A stretch of 33,112 nucleotides of DNA from Chloroflexota bacterium (lineage in GTDB: Bacteria; Chloroflexota; Anaerolineae; Promineifilales; Promineifilaceae), in the NCBI GenBank assembly GCA_020628815.1, contig JAHDEN010000056.1, positions 1 through 33,112 on the forward strand. Reading direction: 5' to 3'. How positions within the stretch are numbered: the stretch's first letter is position 1; each line of letters starts with the position of its first letter. Position numbers and translations under genes: made by a program. Below are positions 24,654 to 31,553 of this stretch, one piece after another. The notes beneath the pieces are model-generated. The model was not told the DNA's origin. It saw nothing but the letters and a program-made list of their open reading frames with translations, and ran no database searches.

Positions 24654-25586
24654 ATGAAACGATATTTAATTAGCGGCGGCGCCGGATTTATCGGCTCCGC
24701 ATTAGCAAACCAACTGGCAACGGCCGGGCACGAAGTGCGTGTCATCGATGACTTAACCACGGGCAATCGTGACTCGCTTCTGCCCAGCATCCACTTTACA
24801 CGCGGTGACGTGCAGGATGTGTCCCGCCTCTGGTCCCTGCTCCAAGATGTCGATTGTGTCTACCATTTGGCCGCTCGCGTCTCTGTGGCCGAGTCGATTT
24901 TGTACCCCGGCGATTACAATCGCATCAACACCGGCGGCGCCGTTAGCCTGATGGAAGCGATGCGAGATGCAGGGGTTTCCCGTGTTGTGCTGGCTTCGTC
25001 TGGAGCGGTGTACGGCACCCAAAGCCAGCAGCCGGTGCAAGAATCAACCGTGCTCAACCCAGATTCCCCTTATGCGGTCAGCAAACTGGCGGCCGAAACC
25101 TACATCCATACGATCGGCCGTTTATGGGGTATTGAAACGGTATCGCTCCGGATTTTTAATGCATATGGGCCGGGCCAACCGCTGCCGGTTTCACACGCTC
25201 CGGTTGTTTCTCGCTTCCTGCGGCAGGCGGTCACGGGGGGATCAGTTGTGCTTTACGGCGGCGGCCAGCAGGTCCGTGACTTTGTCTTTTTGTCAGATGT
25301 GGTTGACTCATTGGTCCAAGCGGCCGAAGCCCCCAATGTGAACCGAGAAGTGATTAACATCGGCTCGGGCAACGGCACGAGTATTGCCCAACTGGTTGAT
25401 CAGATGGAGTCTGTTATCAACAAAAAAATCAATCGAATCATCAACGCAGAGCGTACAACCGGGGTTAAAACTTTAATTGGTGACATTTCGAAAGCGACTC
25501 AAATGCTAGGCTATCGGCCGAAGGTCTCTTTAGCTCAAGGGCTTGAACGCATGGCTCAAGAAGATAATCGGTTTAAGTTGAAATAA
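24654..25586 (+). CDS. NAD-dependent sugar epimerase/dehydratase
   Basis: A 310-residue extended short-chain dehydrogenase, GalE/WbpP-like. It has the NAD-binding GGAGFIGS (G-x-x-G-x-x-G), 'VYHLAARVSV', 'ASSGAVYG' (the catalytic Ser/Thr region), the Y-x-x-x-K pair in 'YAVSKLAAE' and 'RIFNAYGPGQ'. It acts on a nucleotide-sugar; UDP-glucose 4-epimerase activity is likely but the exact substrate is not readable. I place the start at the ATG at 24654, not the in-frame TTG at 24633, because the extra residues come from the sucAB terminator tail and MKRYLISGGAGF is the family-typical opening. No Shine-Dalgarno is visible. It lies between two terminators, so it is probably a single-gene unit. Confidence 0.9.
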   Translation: MKRYLISGGAGFIGSALANQLATAGHEVRVIDDLTTGNRDSLLPSIHFTRGDVQDVSRLWSLLQDVDCVYHLAARVSVAESILYPGDYNRINTGGAVSLMEAMRDAGVSRVVLASSGAVYGTQSQQPVQESTVLNPDSPYAVSKLAAETYIHTIGRLWGIETVSLRIFNAYGPGQPLPVSHAPVVSRFLRQAVTGGSVVLYGGGQQVRDFVFLSDVVDSLVQAAEAPNVNREVINIGSGNGTSIAQLVDQMESVINKKINRIINAERTTGVKTLIGDISKATQMLGYRPKVSLAQGLERMAQEDNRFKLK

Positions 25587-25624
25587 AAAAGCGGGTTTTG
25601 ATTTTCATCAAAACCCGCTTTTTT
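25585..25624. terminator. Bidirectional terminator between epimerase and tRNA-Leu
   Basis: AAAAGCGGGTTTTGAT (25587-25602) pairs with ATCAAAACCCGCTTTT (25607-25622) as a perfect 16-bp stem with a 4-base loop, bordered by A on one side and T on the other. It serves the plus-strand epimerase and the minus-strand tRNA gene. Confidence 0.93.
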
Positions 25625-25630
25625 GCGGTG

Positions 25631-25712
25631 TGCCCAAGAGAGGACTCGAACCTCCACGCCATTACTGGCACAGGCCCTCAACCTGCCGCGTATGCCATTC
25701 CGCCACTTGGGC
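25631..25712 (-). tRNA. tRNA-Leu (anticodon GAG)
   Basis: The minus strand folds into an 82-base class II tRNA. The acceptor stem GCCCAAG pairs with CTTGGGC and is followed by discriminator A. The anticodon arm has loop TTGAGGG, giving anticodon GAG (25679-25677), which reads CUC and CUU. A long variable arm (GCCA/TGGC) marks leucine, and the T arm has loop TTCGAGT. The CCA tail is not encoded. It is followed by the bidirectional terminator. Confidence 0.96.
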
Positions 25713-25901
25713 AACAGCCCCAAGCTAAAAGATATTACTTGGGGTAAGGGATGAAAATTATAGCCACTCGGAATTTGATGTCAACAGCCATTTTGAGTTC
25801 TTTACGCTACTAAATTTCTGAAACGACAATTATTCAGCTGGCCGCAAAATTCAACGTTCCACGCAACACGTTCAACATTACCATGAGGTACAATTACCCC
25901 C
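25713..25901. other. Divergent promoter region, tRNA-Leu and pgeF
   Basis: A 189-base gap with no gene. The tRNA promoter must lie in its left half on the minus strand, but no clear consensus is visible. The right end holds the pgeF -10 box. Confidence 0.4.
25889..25901 (+). promoter_or_regulatory. -10 box seven bases before the pgeF start
   Basis: TACAAT (25889-25894), then TACCCCC, then the ATG at 25902. No Shine-Dalgarno fits, and no -35 is convincing. This is the same arrangement as at the M23, kinase and ABC-F genes. Confidence 0.55.
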
Positions 25902-26693
25902 ATGTTTGAAAAAGAAACATCTAATGGCATTCGCTATTTTAAATTCGAGACATTTCCTCGTGAGCTACAACATGGTGTTCTCTCCCGTCAGGGGGGCGTT
26001 AGTCAGCCCCCGTTTGACTCGCTGAACTTGAGCAGTTCGGTGCCAGACAAAGAAGATGCGTACACTGAAAATCGCCGGTTGGCCTATGCTGAATTCGGCC
26101 GCACAACAGACACCTTGGTACACGCTCACCTCATCCATGAAAACCATGTGGCACGGGTAACAAAAGATAATCAAGGGGAAGTTATTCCATACGTAGATGC
26201 CCTAGTCACCAATGATCCAGGCTGTGGCTTAACCATGAACTACGCAGACTGCGCCCCTGTTTTATTGGTTGATCCGGTTAACCATGCGATTGGGCTGGGA
26301 CATGCAGGTTGGGGAGGCACCGTTTTAGACGTGCCGGGAGCGATGGTCACAGCTATGCAAGCTGCGTTTGACAGCGATCCGGCCGAACTTTTAGCCGCCG
26401 TGGGGCCATGTATTGGCCCAAGCGTGTACGAAGTGGGTCAAAATGTGATTGATGCGGTCAACGAAGCGTTCCCGGATCATGCAGATGAGCTATTGATCCC
26501 ACAACCCAATGGACCACGCCCCCACTTTGATCTGCCCAAAGCCAACAAAATTAATTTTCAGCGGGCGGGGGTCAAACATATAGAACTCTCGGGCATTTGC
26601 ACCGGCAGCCGCACCGATCTCTTTTTCTCTCATCGGGTAGAGAAAGGTAAAACCGGCCGGTTTGGTGTTGTCATGATTCTGGGAGAGAAATAA
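25902..26693 (+). CDS. pgeF: PgeF/YfiH laccase-domain purine nucleoside phosphorylase
   Basis: A 263-residue protein of the YfiH/YlmD/PgeF family. These enzymes cleave adenosine or inosine with phosphate, and some edit peptidoglycan precursors. The N part has 'GVLSRQGGVSQPPFDSLNLS' and the zinc residues match the family: His79 in 'LIHENHV' (the usual 'QVHG'), Cys117 in 'NYADCAPVLL' and His134 in 'GHAGWGGT'. 'AVGPCIGPSVYEVG' and 'TGSRTDLFFSHRVEKGKTGRF' (abbreviated) complete the pattern. The hydrolase gene starts 31 bases downstream with its own AAGGAT ribosome site, so the two probably form an operon. Confidence 0.92.
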   Translation: MFEKETSNGIRYFKFETFPRELQHGVLSRQGGVSQPPFDSLNLSSSVPDKEDAYTENRRLAYAEFGRTTDTLVHAHLIHENHVARVTKDNQGEVIPYVDALVTNDPGCGLTMNYADCAPVLLVDPVNHAIGLGHAGWGGTVLDVPGAMVTAMQAAFDSDPAELLAAVGPCIGPSVYEVGQNVIDAVNEAFPDHADELLIPQPNGPRPHFDLPKANKINFQRAGVKHIELSGICTGSRTDLFFSHRVEKGKTGRFGVVMILGEK

Positions 26694-26724
26694 ACACAAA
26701 GATGAAAGGATCAAGGATAAAATA

Positions 26725-27483
26725 ATGCCGATTGAGCGACTGTTTTTCAATAACACAAACGGGGAAAAGATTGGAGCAAGGCTTGATACACCCAACGATG
26801 GAATCAAAGCTTATGCGCTTTTTGCGCACTGCTTCACCTGCCATAAAAATCTGAATGCGGTCAAAAATATAAGCTCGGCTTTGAACCAATCGGGCATCGC
26901 GGTTCTGCGTTTTGATTTTACCGGCTTGGGTGAAAGTGAAGGGGATTTTGCTGACACCAATTTCTCATCAAACGTAGATGATTTAATTTCGGCCGCCAGC
27001 TTTTTAGAAGCAGAGTATGAGGCACCTAAACTACTAATTGGGCATTCGCTTGGCGGGGCGGCCGTGCTGATGGCCGCCACACAGCTGCCCCGAGTGCAGG
27101 CGGTTGTGACCATTGGCGCACCGTGCAATCCAGATCACGTAACCCACATGCTGCAATCATCCATCCCAGAAATTGAAGCCCAAGGCAAAGCGGATGTGGT
27201 GTTGGCCGGCCGACCATTTACCATTAAAAAACAGTTTTTAGACGATTTGGCTGAGCAAAAAATGACCGAAGTGATCCGGTCGATCAAACGGCCGCTGCTC
27301 GTGTGCCATTCTCCCATCGATAATACGGTTGGGGTTGATAACGCCGGTCACATTTTTAGCAGTGCGCTCCATCCCAAAAGCTTTTTATCGCTCGACACGG
27401 CCGATCATTTACTCACAAAAGCGGCCGATGCTCGGTATGCAGGCGGCATGATCGCAGCGTGGGCCCAACCCTATCTCGATTAG
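26725..27483 (+). CDS. Alpha/beta hydrolase
   Basis: A 252-residue cytoplasmic alpha/beta hydrolase. The nucleophile is Ser108 in 'LIGHSLGGAAVL' (G-x-S-x-G). Asp198 ('HSPIDNTVG') and His227 ('DTADHLL') fit the acid and base of the triad. 'CFTCHKN' and 'GLGESEGDFADTNFSSNVDDL' (abbreviated) place it in the subfamily often fused to an OsmC domain; that domain is absent here. The substrate (an ester or peptide bond) is not predictable. It is preceded by AAGGAT, and it is probably co-transcribed with pgeF. Confidence 0.88.
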   Translation: MPIERLFFNNTNGEKIGARLDTPNDGIKAYALFAHCFTCHKNLNAVKNISSALNQSGIAVLRFDFTGLGESEGDFADTNFSSNVDDLISAASFLEAEYEAPKLLIGHSLGGAAVLMAATQLPRVQAVVTIGAPCNPDHVTHMLQSSIPEIEAQGKADVVLAGRPFTIKKQFLDDLAEQKMTEVIRSIKRPLLVCHSPIDNTVGVDNAGHIFSSALHPKSFLSLDTADHLLTKAADARYAGGMIAAWAQPYLD

Positions 27484-27526
27484 CTTTGCGGGGCGGTCTA
27501 TTCAATGGGAGCTTGTTCAATGAAAG

Positions 27527-27555
27527 AAGGGAAAGAAGGCACTAAATTCCCTTTT
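27527..27555 (+). terminator. Terminator-like hairpin after the hydrolase gene
   Basis: AAGGGAA (27527-27533) and TTCCCTT (27547-27553) form a 7-bp stem with a 13-base loop, followed by TT, A and more T. It lies about 45 bases past the stop at 27483, upstream of rnpB. The U-tract is interrupted, so it is only a candidate. Confidence 0.45.
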
Positions 27556-27586
27556 ATCTTCAACTTAATTCCGTTAAACTTTTAAA

Positions 27587-27985
27587 CTAGAGTTGGCTGG
27601 ATGATCGCGGGGTTAATTTTTTAACTTTGAGGAAAGTCCGCACTCCGCAGGGCAAGGTGCCGGCTAACGGCCGGACGGGGTAACCCGATGGCAAGTGCAA
27701 CAGAGAAGTGTATTGTGGTTCAGCCCATGGTTGAACGGCGAGCGTGAAACGGTGGTGTAAGAGACCACCAGCAGAGGCAGTAATGTCTCTGGCTAGGCAA
27801 ACCCCACCTGGAGCAAGGTCAAGCAGAATGTCGTCTGGTCCGCCAGACATGAGTGGCTCGTTCAATTGGCATTCGGGTAGACTGCACGAGGCGCCCGGTA
27901 ACGGTCGTCCCAGATAGATGGTCATCGGCCAAAAAGTTTTTAACTTTTCGGCTTTACAGAATGCGGCTTACAGGCCGACTCTAGC
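27587..27985 (+). ncRNA. rnpB: RNase P RNA (bacterial type A)
   Basis: The catalytic RNA of RNase P, which removes 5' leaders from pre-tRNA. It has the universal core GAGGAAAGTCCG at about 27629 (P4 and CR-I), 'AGTGCAACAGAGA' near 27693, and the 3' core 'AGATAGATGGTCATC'. The P1 ends pair as CTAGAGTTGGC (27587-27597) with GCCGACTCTAG (27974-27984), with one G-U, which sets the boundaries. A near-canonical 'ACAGAATGCGGCTTA' precedes the P1 3' strand. The length of about 399 bases suits type A. A T8 run (27988-27995) follows. A possible -10 TAAACT lies at 27575-27580. An in-frame upstream extension of the next gene overlaps this RNA and is not real coding. Confidence 0.94.
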
Positions 27986-28003
27986 GATTTTTTTTATAAG
28001 ACT

Positions 28004-28026
28004 AGACTGGTATCAAAAACCAGTCT
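28004..28026. repeat. Hairpin upstream of the DUF1992 gene
   Basis: AGACTGGT (28004-28011) and ACCAGTCT (28019-28026) form a perfect 8-bp stem with a 7-base loop. It lies between the T-run after rnpB and the ATG at 28041. TATAAG (about 27995-28000) is a possible -10 beside it. Confidence 0.45.
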
Positions 28027-28040
28027 GGTTTAGAAAAACG

Positions 28041-28466
28041 ATGAAATTTGTCGAAGAATTAATCAGAAAAGCACAGCGCAAAGGTGAATTTAAAGACCTT
28101 GAAAAAGAAGGGGAACGGATTGAGCTGGATGAGAATCCATACACGGCCGAGAACCGCTTGGCCCACGGTATTCTGAAAAACGCCGGTTACAAACCACGCT
28201 TCCTTGATCATCAACAAAATTTAAAGAATCAAATAAACGAAAGTCGCGAAATTTTAAAAAAAGGGGCGGCAAACTGGACCGGAACCGAATGGAGCAAAAT
28301 CCGTTGGAATCAGGCTGTGACCCAATTTAGAGAAAAAGTTGTGGGACTCAACAAACAGATTCGTGACTACAATCTAAAAGCCCCAAACGAGCAATTTTTC
28401 CTCATTCCTGTTGATGCCGAGCGCGAGATAAAGAAATTTTCTCCTGAAAAAAATGGTGGTTCGTAA
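28041..28466 (+). CDS. DUF1992 (DnaJ homologue subfamily C28) protein
   Basis: A 141-residue protein. The opening 'VEELIRKAQRKGEFKDLEKEG' (abbreviated), then 'ENPYTAENRLAHGILKNAGYKPRFL' (abbreviated) and the helical middle match the DUF1992 domain (DnaJ homologue, subfamily C, member 28), a conserved domain of unknown role without a J-domain. The C-terminal half ('FREKVVGLNKQIRDYNLKAPNEQFFLIPVDAE', abbreviated) is typical. I start it at the ATG at 28041: an upstream in-frame start at 27918 would lie inside rnpB and across its T-run. The end overlaps the next gene by 14 bases, so translation is likely coupled. Confidence 0.88.
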   Translation: MKFVEELIRKAQRKGEFKDLEKEGERIELDENPYTAENRLAHGILKNAGYKPRFLDHQQNLKNQINESREILKKGAANWTGTEWSKIRWNQAVTQFREKVVGLNKQIRDYNLKAPNEQFFLIPVDAEREIKKFSPEKNGGS

Positions 28467-29733
28467 AGATATTACGGTCAAACGAAAGGGCGCCCACAGC
28501 CTGTGCAACCGTGCAATCCTATTTTCTTTCATACTCAGCTGGGCCATTCTTTTTTCAGGATGTGATCTGATCGATCCGGTATTGCCTGCGATAGAGCCAC
28601 CTGTCGCCACAGTCACCCCGTTTCCGACAGCTACGGCTGATCCATCAGGCAGTTTCATCGCCTATCTAAGCACTGATTTCGGGGTTGCGCTGCGCCATCC
28701 CCCCAACTGGATTGTAAATGAAGACGAGGTGTTGAAGGTGGCTTCAACGGCCGACCTACTCACCCGCTCTCGGCTTGATGAGTCAGGGGCACTGTTAGAA
28801 ATCGAGCTCGCCCCAGAAACTTTGATTGAGCGGGATGATTTAGCCGGGCCACTGCGTAATTTTGTGATCGATTCGGGCGACTACAAAGTAATCGATGAAT
28901 CGAGCAACATGTTGCTTGGAGGACAACCGGCCGCGATTGTAACCGCGCTCATCAACGATGAAACGGGGCAAGAAATCACCACAATCTTTGCGGTAATTAA
29001 AAGCAATCGAGCCGGAATACTTGTGACAGGCAAAACGGCAAATCCTGACAGAAACGAAGCACTGTTACGCGGCATGGTCGGCACACTGATTGTGTCTCGG
29101 CCGGAGCCAACCCCTGCACCACCCACCCTAACACCACGGCCGCCTGGTACGGGTATCACCGATTTGAGCATTGTTGGGGACGAGACGGGGGAAGAAGGAG
29201 AGGAAGGGGAAGAAGCAGCAGGGACTACCAGCCAACCGGCCGAAACCGGCAGTATGGGGATCCCGGCCGGACTTTTGCAATTCCAAGCCAGTAACGGCAG
29301 TTTTTCCCTCGGTTACCCAAGCAACTGGCTTGTCAAAGATGATGGGGAGGCGATTGTGTTCGCATCGAGCCAAGCACTTTTAGATGACAACAAATTTGAA
29401 TCAGGTGCTTCGATTTTGGTGTTCCCTCAGACCCTTGCGACACCCGAAGAGCCAGACCCGGTACAGCTGCTTGAAGACTTTATTTCTCAGTTCGCCATTT
29501 ATGATGCACTGGAGCTTGTTGTGCCACCCCGGCCGGTGACGATTGGTGGACAACCGGCCGCAACGGCTCAGTATGATGTGGTCTTTCAACGGTATCCGAT
29601 TTTGGTTGATTATTATGTGGTGGTCAACGGGCAAAATGTGGTGATCATGGTTAACCTAATCACCTCGAGCGAATTTGAGGGGCTAAAACCGGTGACTGAC
29701 AATATCGCTTCGACGATCACGGTGAACCCATAA
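28453..29733 (+). CDS. Lipoprotein with two repeated modules
   Basis: A 426-residue predicted lipoprotein: basic N terminus, hydrophobic signal and lipobox 'LFSGC' (Cys37). Two homologous modules of about 150 residues follow. The first opens 'FIAYLSTDFGVALRHPPNWIV' (abbreviated) and the second 'LQFQASNGSFSLGYPSNWLV' (abbreviated), each later with 'GALLEIELAP/GASILVFPQT' and a 'GGQPAA' turn. The Y-P-x-x-W opening resembles PsbP/DUF1795-type domains. A Thr/Pro/Glu-rich linker (about residues 215-265) separates them. It would sit on the outer side of the membrane. The ATG overlaps the DUF1992 gene by 14 bases. Function unknown. Confidence 0.8.
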   Translation: MVVRKDITVKRKGAHSLCNRAILFSFILSWAILFSGCDLIDPVLPAIEPPVATVTPFPTATADPSGSFIAYLSTDFGVALRHPPNWIVNEDEVLKVASTADLLTRSRLDESGALLEIELAPETLIERDDLAGPLRNFVIDSGDYKVIDESSNMLLGGQPAAIVTALINDETGQEITTIFAVIKSNRAGILVTGKTANPDRNEALLRGMVGTLIVSRPEPTPAPPTLTPRPPGTGITDLSIVGDETGEEGEEGEEAAGTTSQPAETGSMGIPAGLLQFQASNGSFSLGYPSNWLVKDDGEAIVFASSQALLDDNKFESGASILVFPQTLATPEEPDPVQLLEDFISQFAIYDALELVVPPRPVTIGGQPAATAQYDVVFQRYPILVDYYVVVNGQNVVIMVNLITSSEFEGLKPVTDNIASTITVNP

Positions 29734-29851
29734 TTATTCAGCACATGAAAATTTTGGCCGTAGGAGTTTGAGTTTATGCAATGCACAGGCATTGGTATCA
29801 ACTTAAACAGATTCATTGAGAAATTGTCTATGCCAAATTTGATTAAGTGAT

Positions 29852-29926
29852 GCAGGGGTGCCCCTTGTGGGCACCCAAATTGACGCCATGCTGTACCTCA
29901 GGGCACCCACGAGGGCATCTGCCCCA
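29852..29926. repeat. REP-like inverted pair
   Basis: The left element is a perfect hairpin GGGTGCCC-CTTGT-GGGCACCC (29856-29876). The right element, read on the minus strand from about 29926 to 29898, has the same layout: GCAG, GCCC, a central CGTGGG, then TGCCCT. Facing copies of this kind are like bacterial interspersed REP pairs. Confidence 0.5.
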
Positions 29927-29975
29927 ACTAATGTATTGTTACAACATCTCAAGACATCAAATTTGTTTGTTATAT

Positions 29976-30128
29976 GGGCGAGCCATCGCTTCAGATGAGC
30001 GTGACAATCAAAGATTGCCCCTTTCATCTGGCGATGACTAGCCCCTCCGATTTAATATCAGTTGTAGAGGCTAGTCATTCGGGGAAAAACTTGGATATTA
30101 AAATCAATTTTACCGAATGGCTCGCCCC
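29976..30128. repeat. Two tandem imperfect hairpin units with related ends
   Basis: Unit 1 (29976-30045): GGGCGAGCCATCGC pairs with GCGATGACTAGCCC, 12 of 14 positions, with inner CAGATG/CATCTG (29992-29997, 30025-30030) and CAATC/GATTG stems. Unit 2 (30067-30128): its left arm, with GGCTAGTCATTCGG at 30069-30082, pairs with CCGAATGGCTCGCC, about 12 of 14. The unit ends also match across units: ATGACTAGCC (30034-30043) with GGCTAGTCAT (30069-30078), and GGGCGAGCCAT (29976-29986) with ATGGCTCGCCC (30117-30127), both perfect. Confidence 0.6.
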
Positions 30129-30323
30129 GGATTGGCGATATCTTGCGACTTCTCTAGCCTAAAAGACGTCGGTAAATACAATAGTTGGGACAAAAACTAT
30201 GAAGGATGCCCCTACAACACGTTTTATGTTGTGGAAATGATGATTTCTACGGCCATTATGACTAATTTTTGCCTTAAGTCGATATCAATGCCGGCCGGTG
30301 GCGTAGACCCCTACACAAGTAAA

Positions 30324-30354
30324 GTCAATTGCCAATTCTCAATCGGCAATTGAC
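30324..30354 (-). terminator. Hairpin at the end of the MFS pair
   Basis: GTCAATTGCC (30324-30333) and GGCAATTGAC (30345-30354) form a perfect 10-bp stem with an 11-base loop. It straddles the stop codon of the second MFS gene and is followed on the minus strand by TTTACTT. It could end the transcript. Confidence 0.55.
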
Positions 30355-31553
30355 AACTCTTGATCTTCTCGAGCAAGAGGCACATACCGCGCAATCGCAA
30401 TTGCATTGGCGACTGCCGTCACAACAAGCACCGTTGCATAAGCCTGTGGCGGATAAGCCCCATTTGCCCCAACCACAAACGAGCCAATCACAACACCCAT
30501 GAGCCATTGCAACAAAAAGGTCCCTGCAAAGCCAAACAGATTAATAGCGGTGATCGCTTGCCCCGTGATCGCATCGGGGAACAGCCTGCGCACGTGCGAC
30601 AAAATTAAAATGTTGAAAGCACCCGCAAAGCCAAACAAAAAGAACATGATGCTGACAACAAACAGCGGCGGCCGAAGTGCCAGAACAACCTGCACCCCGA
30701 TAAACAACAGGGTCCCGAGCAGCACAACTTTGGGCAGGTGGAGTCGATCTGCGATCCAGCCGGACAAAATAAAGCCCAGGGTCGCCCCGACTCCCACAAA
30801 AAGCAAAATGTTCCCCGCTTCAACATCGCTCAGGCCGTATACATCAAATAGATAAGGACCCGCCCACAGCCCTTGAAACGCAAGTCCGGTGCCTGACCCA
30901 AATAGTGATACAGGTGCCAAACGCCAAAAGCACGAATCTTTTAAAACTTGCCCTACACCACCCTGCCCTTTTTCAGGCTGGGGCCATTCGACGCCCGGAG
31001 GGGTGTTCCGGCCGAACGTCATAATAACCAGCGCAACAACCAGAGTGACACCCGCCATCCCTAAAAAGACGCTGCGCCAGCCGATCTGTCCGTTGAGCCA
31101 AGCCAGCGGTGTGGCGGCAAAAAGCGCCCCGGTTGATCCAATCCCCACCAAAAGGCCGGACATGGTGGCAAAGCGTTCGGGTGGGAACCATTGGCTAAAC
31201 GCTTTAAGCGACCCCATTAGAATTCCGGCCATGCCAATACCGATCAAACCCCGGCCGACTGAGAGCCAGAAAAACGAAGGGGCAACCCCGAAAATGATGC
31301 TGCCCAACACCCCAACAACCATAAGCAATGGAGTAACCCAGCGTGGCCCCCAACGATCTAGCCCGATGCCCAGCGGGATTTGGGCGGCCGCAAAAGTGGC
31401 AAAAAACAGGCTGGTCATGAGCCCCAACTGTGATGGGGTTAAACTCAAATCTAGAGACAGATCTTCTGAGATAACCGCATTTGCCAACCTGTAAAAATAG
31501 GACAGGAAATAGGCACTGGTAAACATCAGAAAGATGGTGATGCGTTTATTCAA
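30339..31553 (-). CDS. MFS transporter (second of a pair)
   Basis: A 404-residue membrane transporter with twelve expected helices. After helix 2 it shows the MFS motif A variant 'GIGLDRWGPRWV'; 'SVGRGLIGIGMAG' and 'GSLKAFSQWFPPERFATMSG' (abbreviated) resemble the ACS/GlpT and sugar-acid branch. The substrate is unknown. The start is TTG at 31553, inside the end of the previous MFS gene (8-base overlap) and placed by a strong GGAGGT five bases upstream. Translational coupling is therefore likely. The C-terminal residues overlap the hairpin at 30324-30354. Confidence 0.88.
   Translation of the reverse strand: MNKRITIFLMFTSAYFLSYFYRLANAVISEDLSLDLSLTPSQLGLMTSLFFATFAAAQIPLGIGLDRWGPRWVTPLLMVVGVLGSIIFGVAPSFFWLSVGRGLIGIGMAGILMGSLKAFSQWFPPERFATMSGLLVGIGSTGALFAATPLAWLNGQIGWRSVFLGMAGVTLVVALVIMTFGRNTPPGVEWPQPEKGQGGVGQVLKDSCFWRLAPVSLFGSGTGLAFQGLWAGPYLFDVYGLSDVEAGNILLFVGVGATLGFILSGWIADRLHLPKVVLLGTLLFIGVQVVLALRPPLFVVSIMFFLFGFAGAFNILILSHVRRLFPDAITGQAITAINLFGFAGTFLLQWLMGVVIGSFVVGANGAYPPQAYATVLVVTAVANAIAIARYVPLAREDQELSIAD

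Larger units (their letters stand above)
29734..30338. other. Gene-free region rich in inverted repeats
   Basis: 605 bases with no credible coding sequence; the short frames in it lack ribosome sites and family features. It holds a REP-like inverted pair (29852-29926), two imperfect hairpin units (29976-30128), short hairpins ATAGTT/AACTAT (30181-30200) and ACAACA/TGTTGT (30214-30232), and two minus-strand 'TGTAGGGG' phrases (near 30209 and 30308). Confidence 0.55.

Noticed and set aside
27918..28040. Longer N terminus for the DUF1992 protein
   Set aside because: It would be translated from RNase P RNA and across the T-run, and DUF1992 proteins open like the residues at 28041.
29847..30353. 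Short plus- and minus-strand frames in the 30 kb gap
   Set aside because: They overlap inverted repeats, lack ribosome sites and show no domain.
30889..31494. 201-residue plus-strand frame opposite the MFS gene
   Set aside because: It is the antisense of membrane-helix codons, with Pro/Lys-rich nonsense composition.
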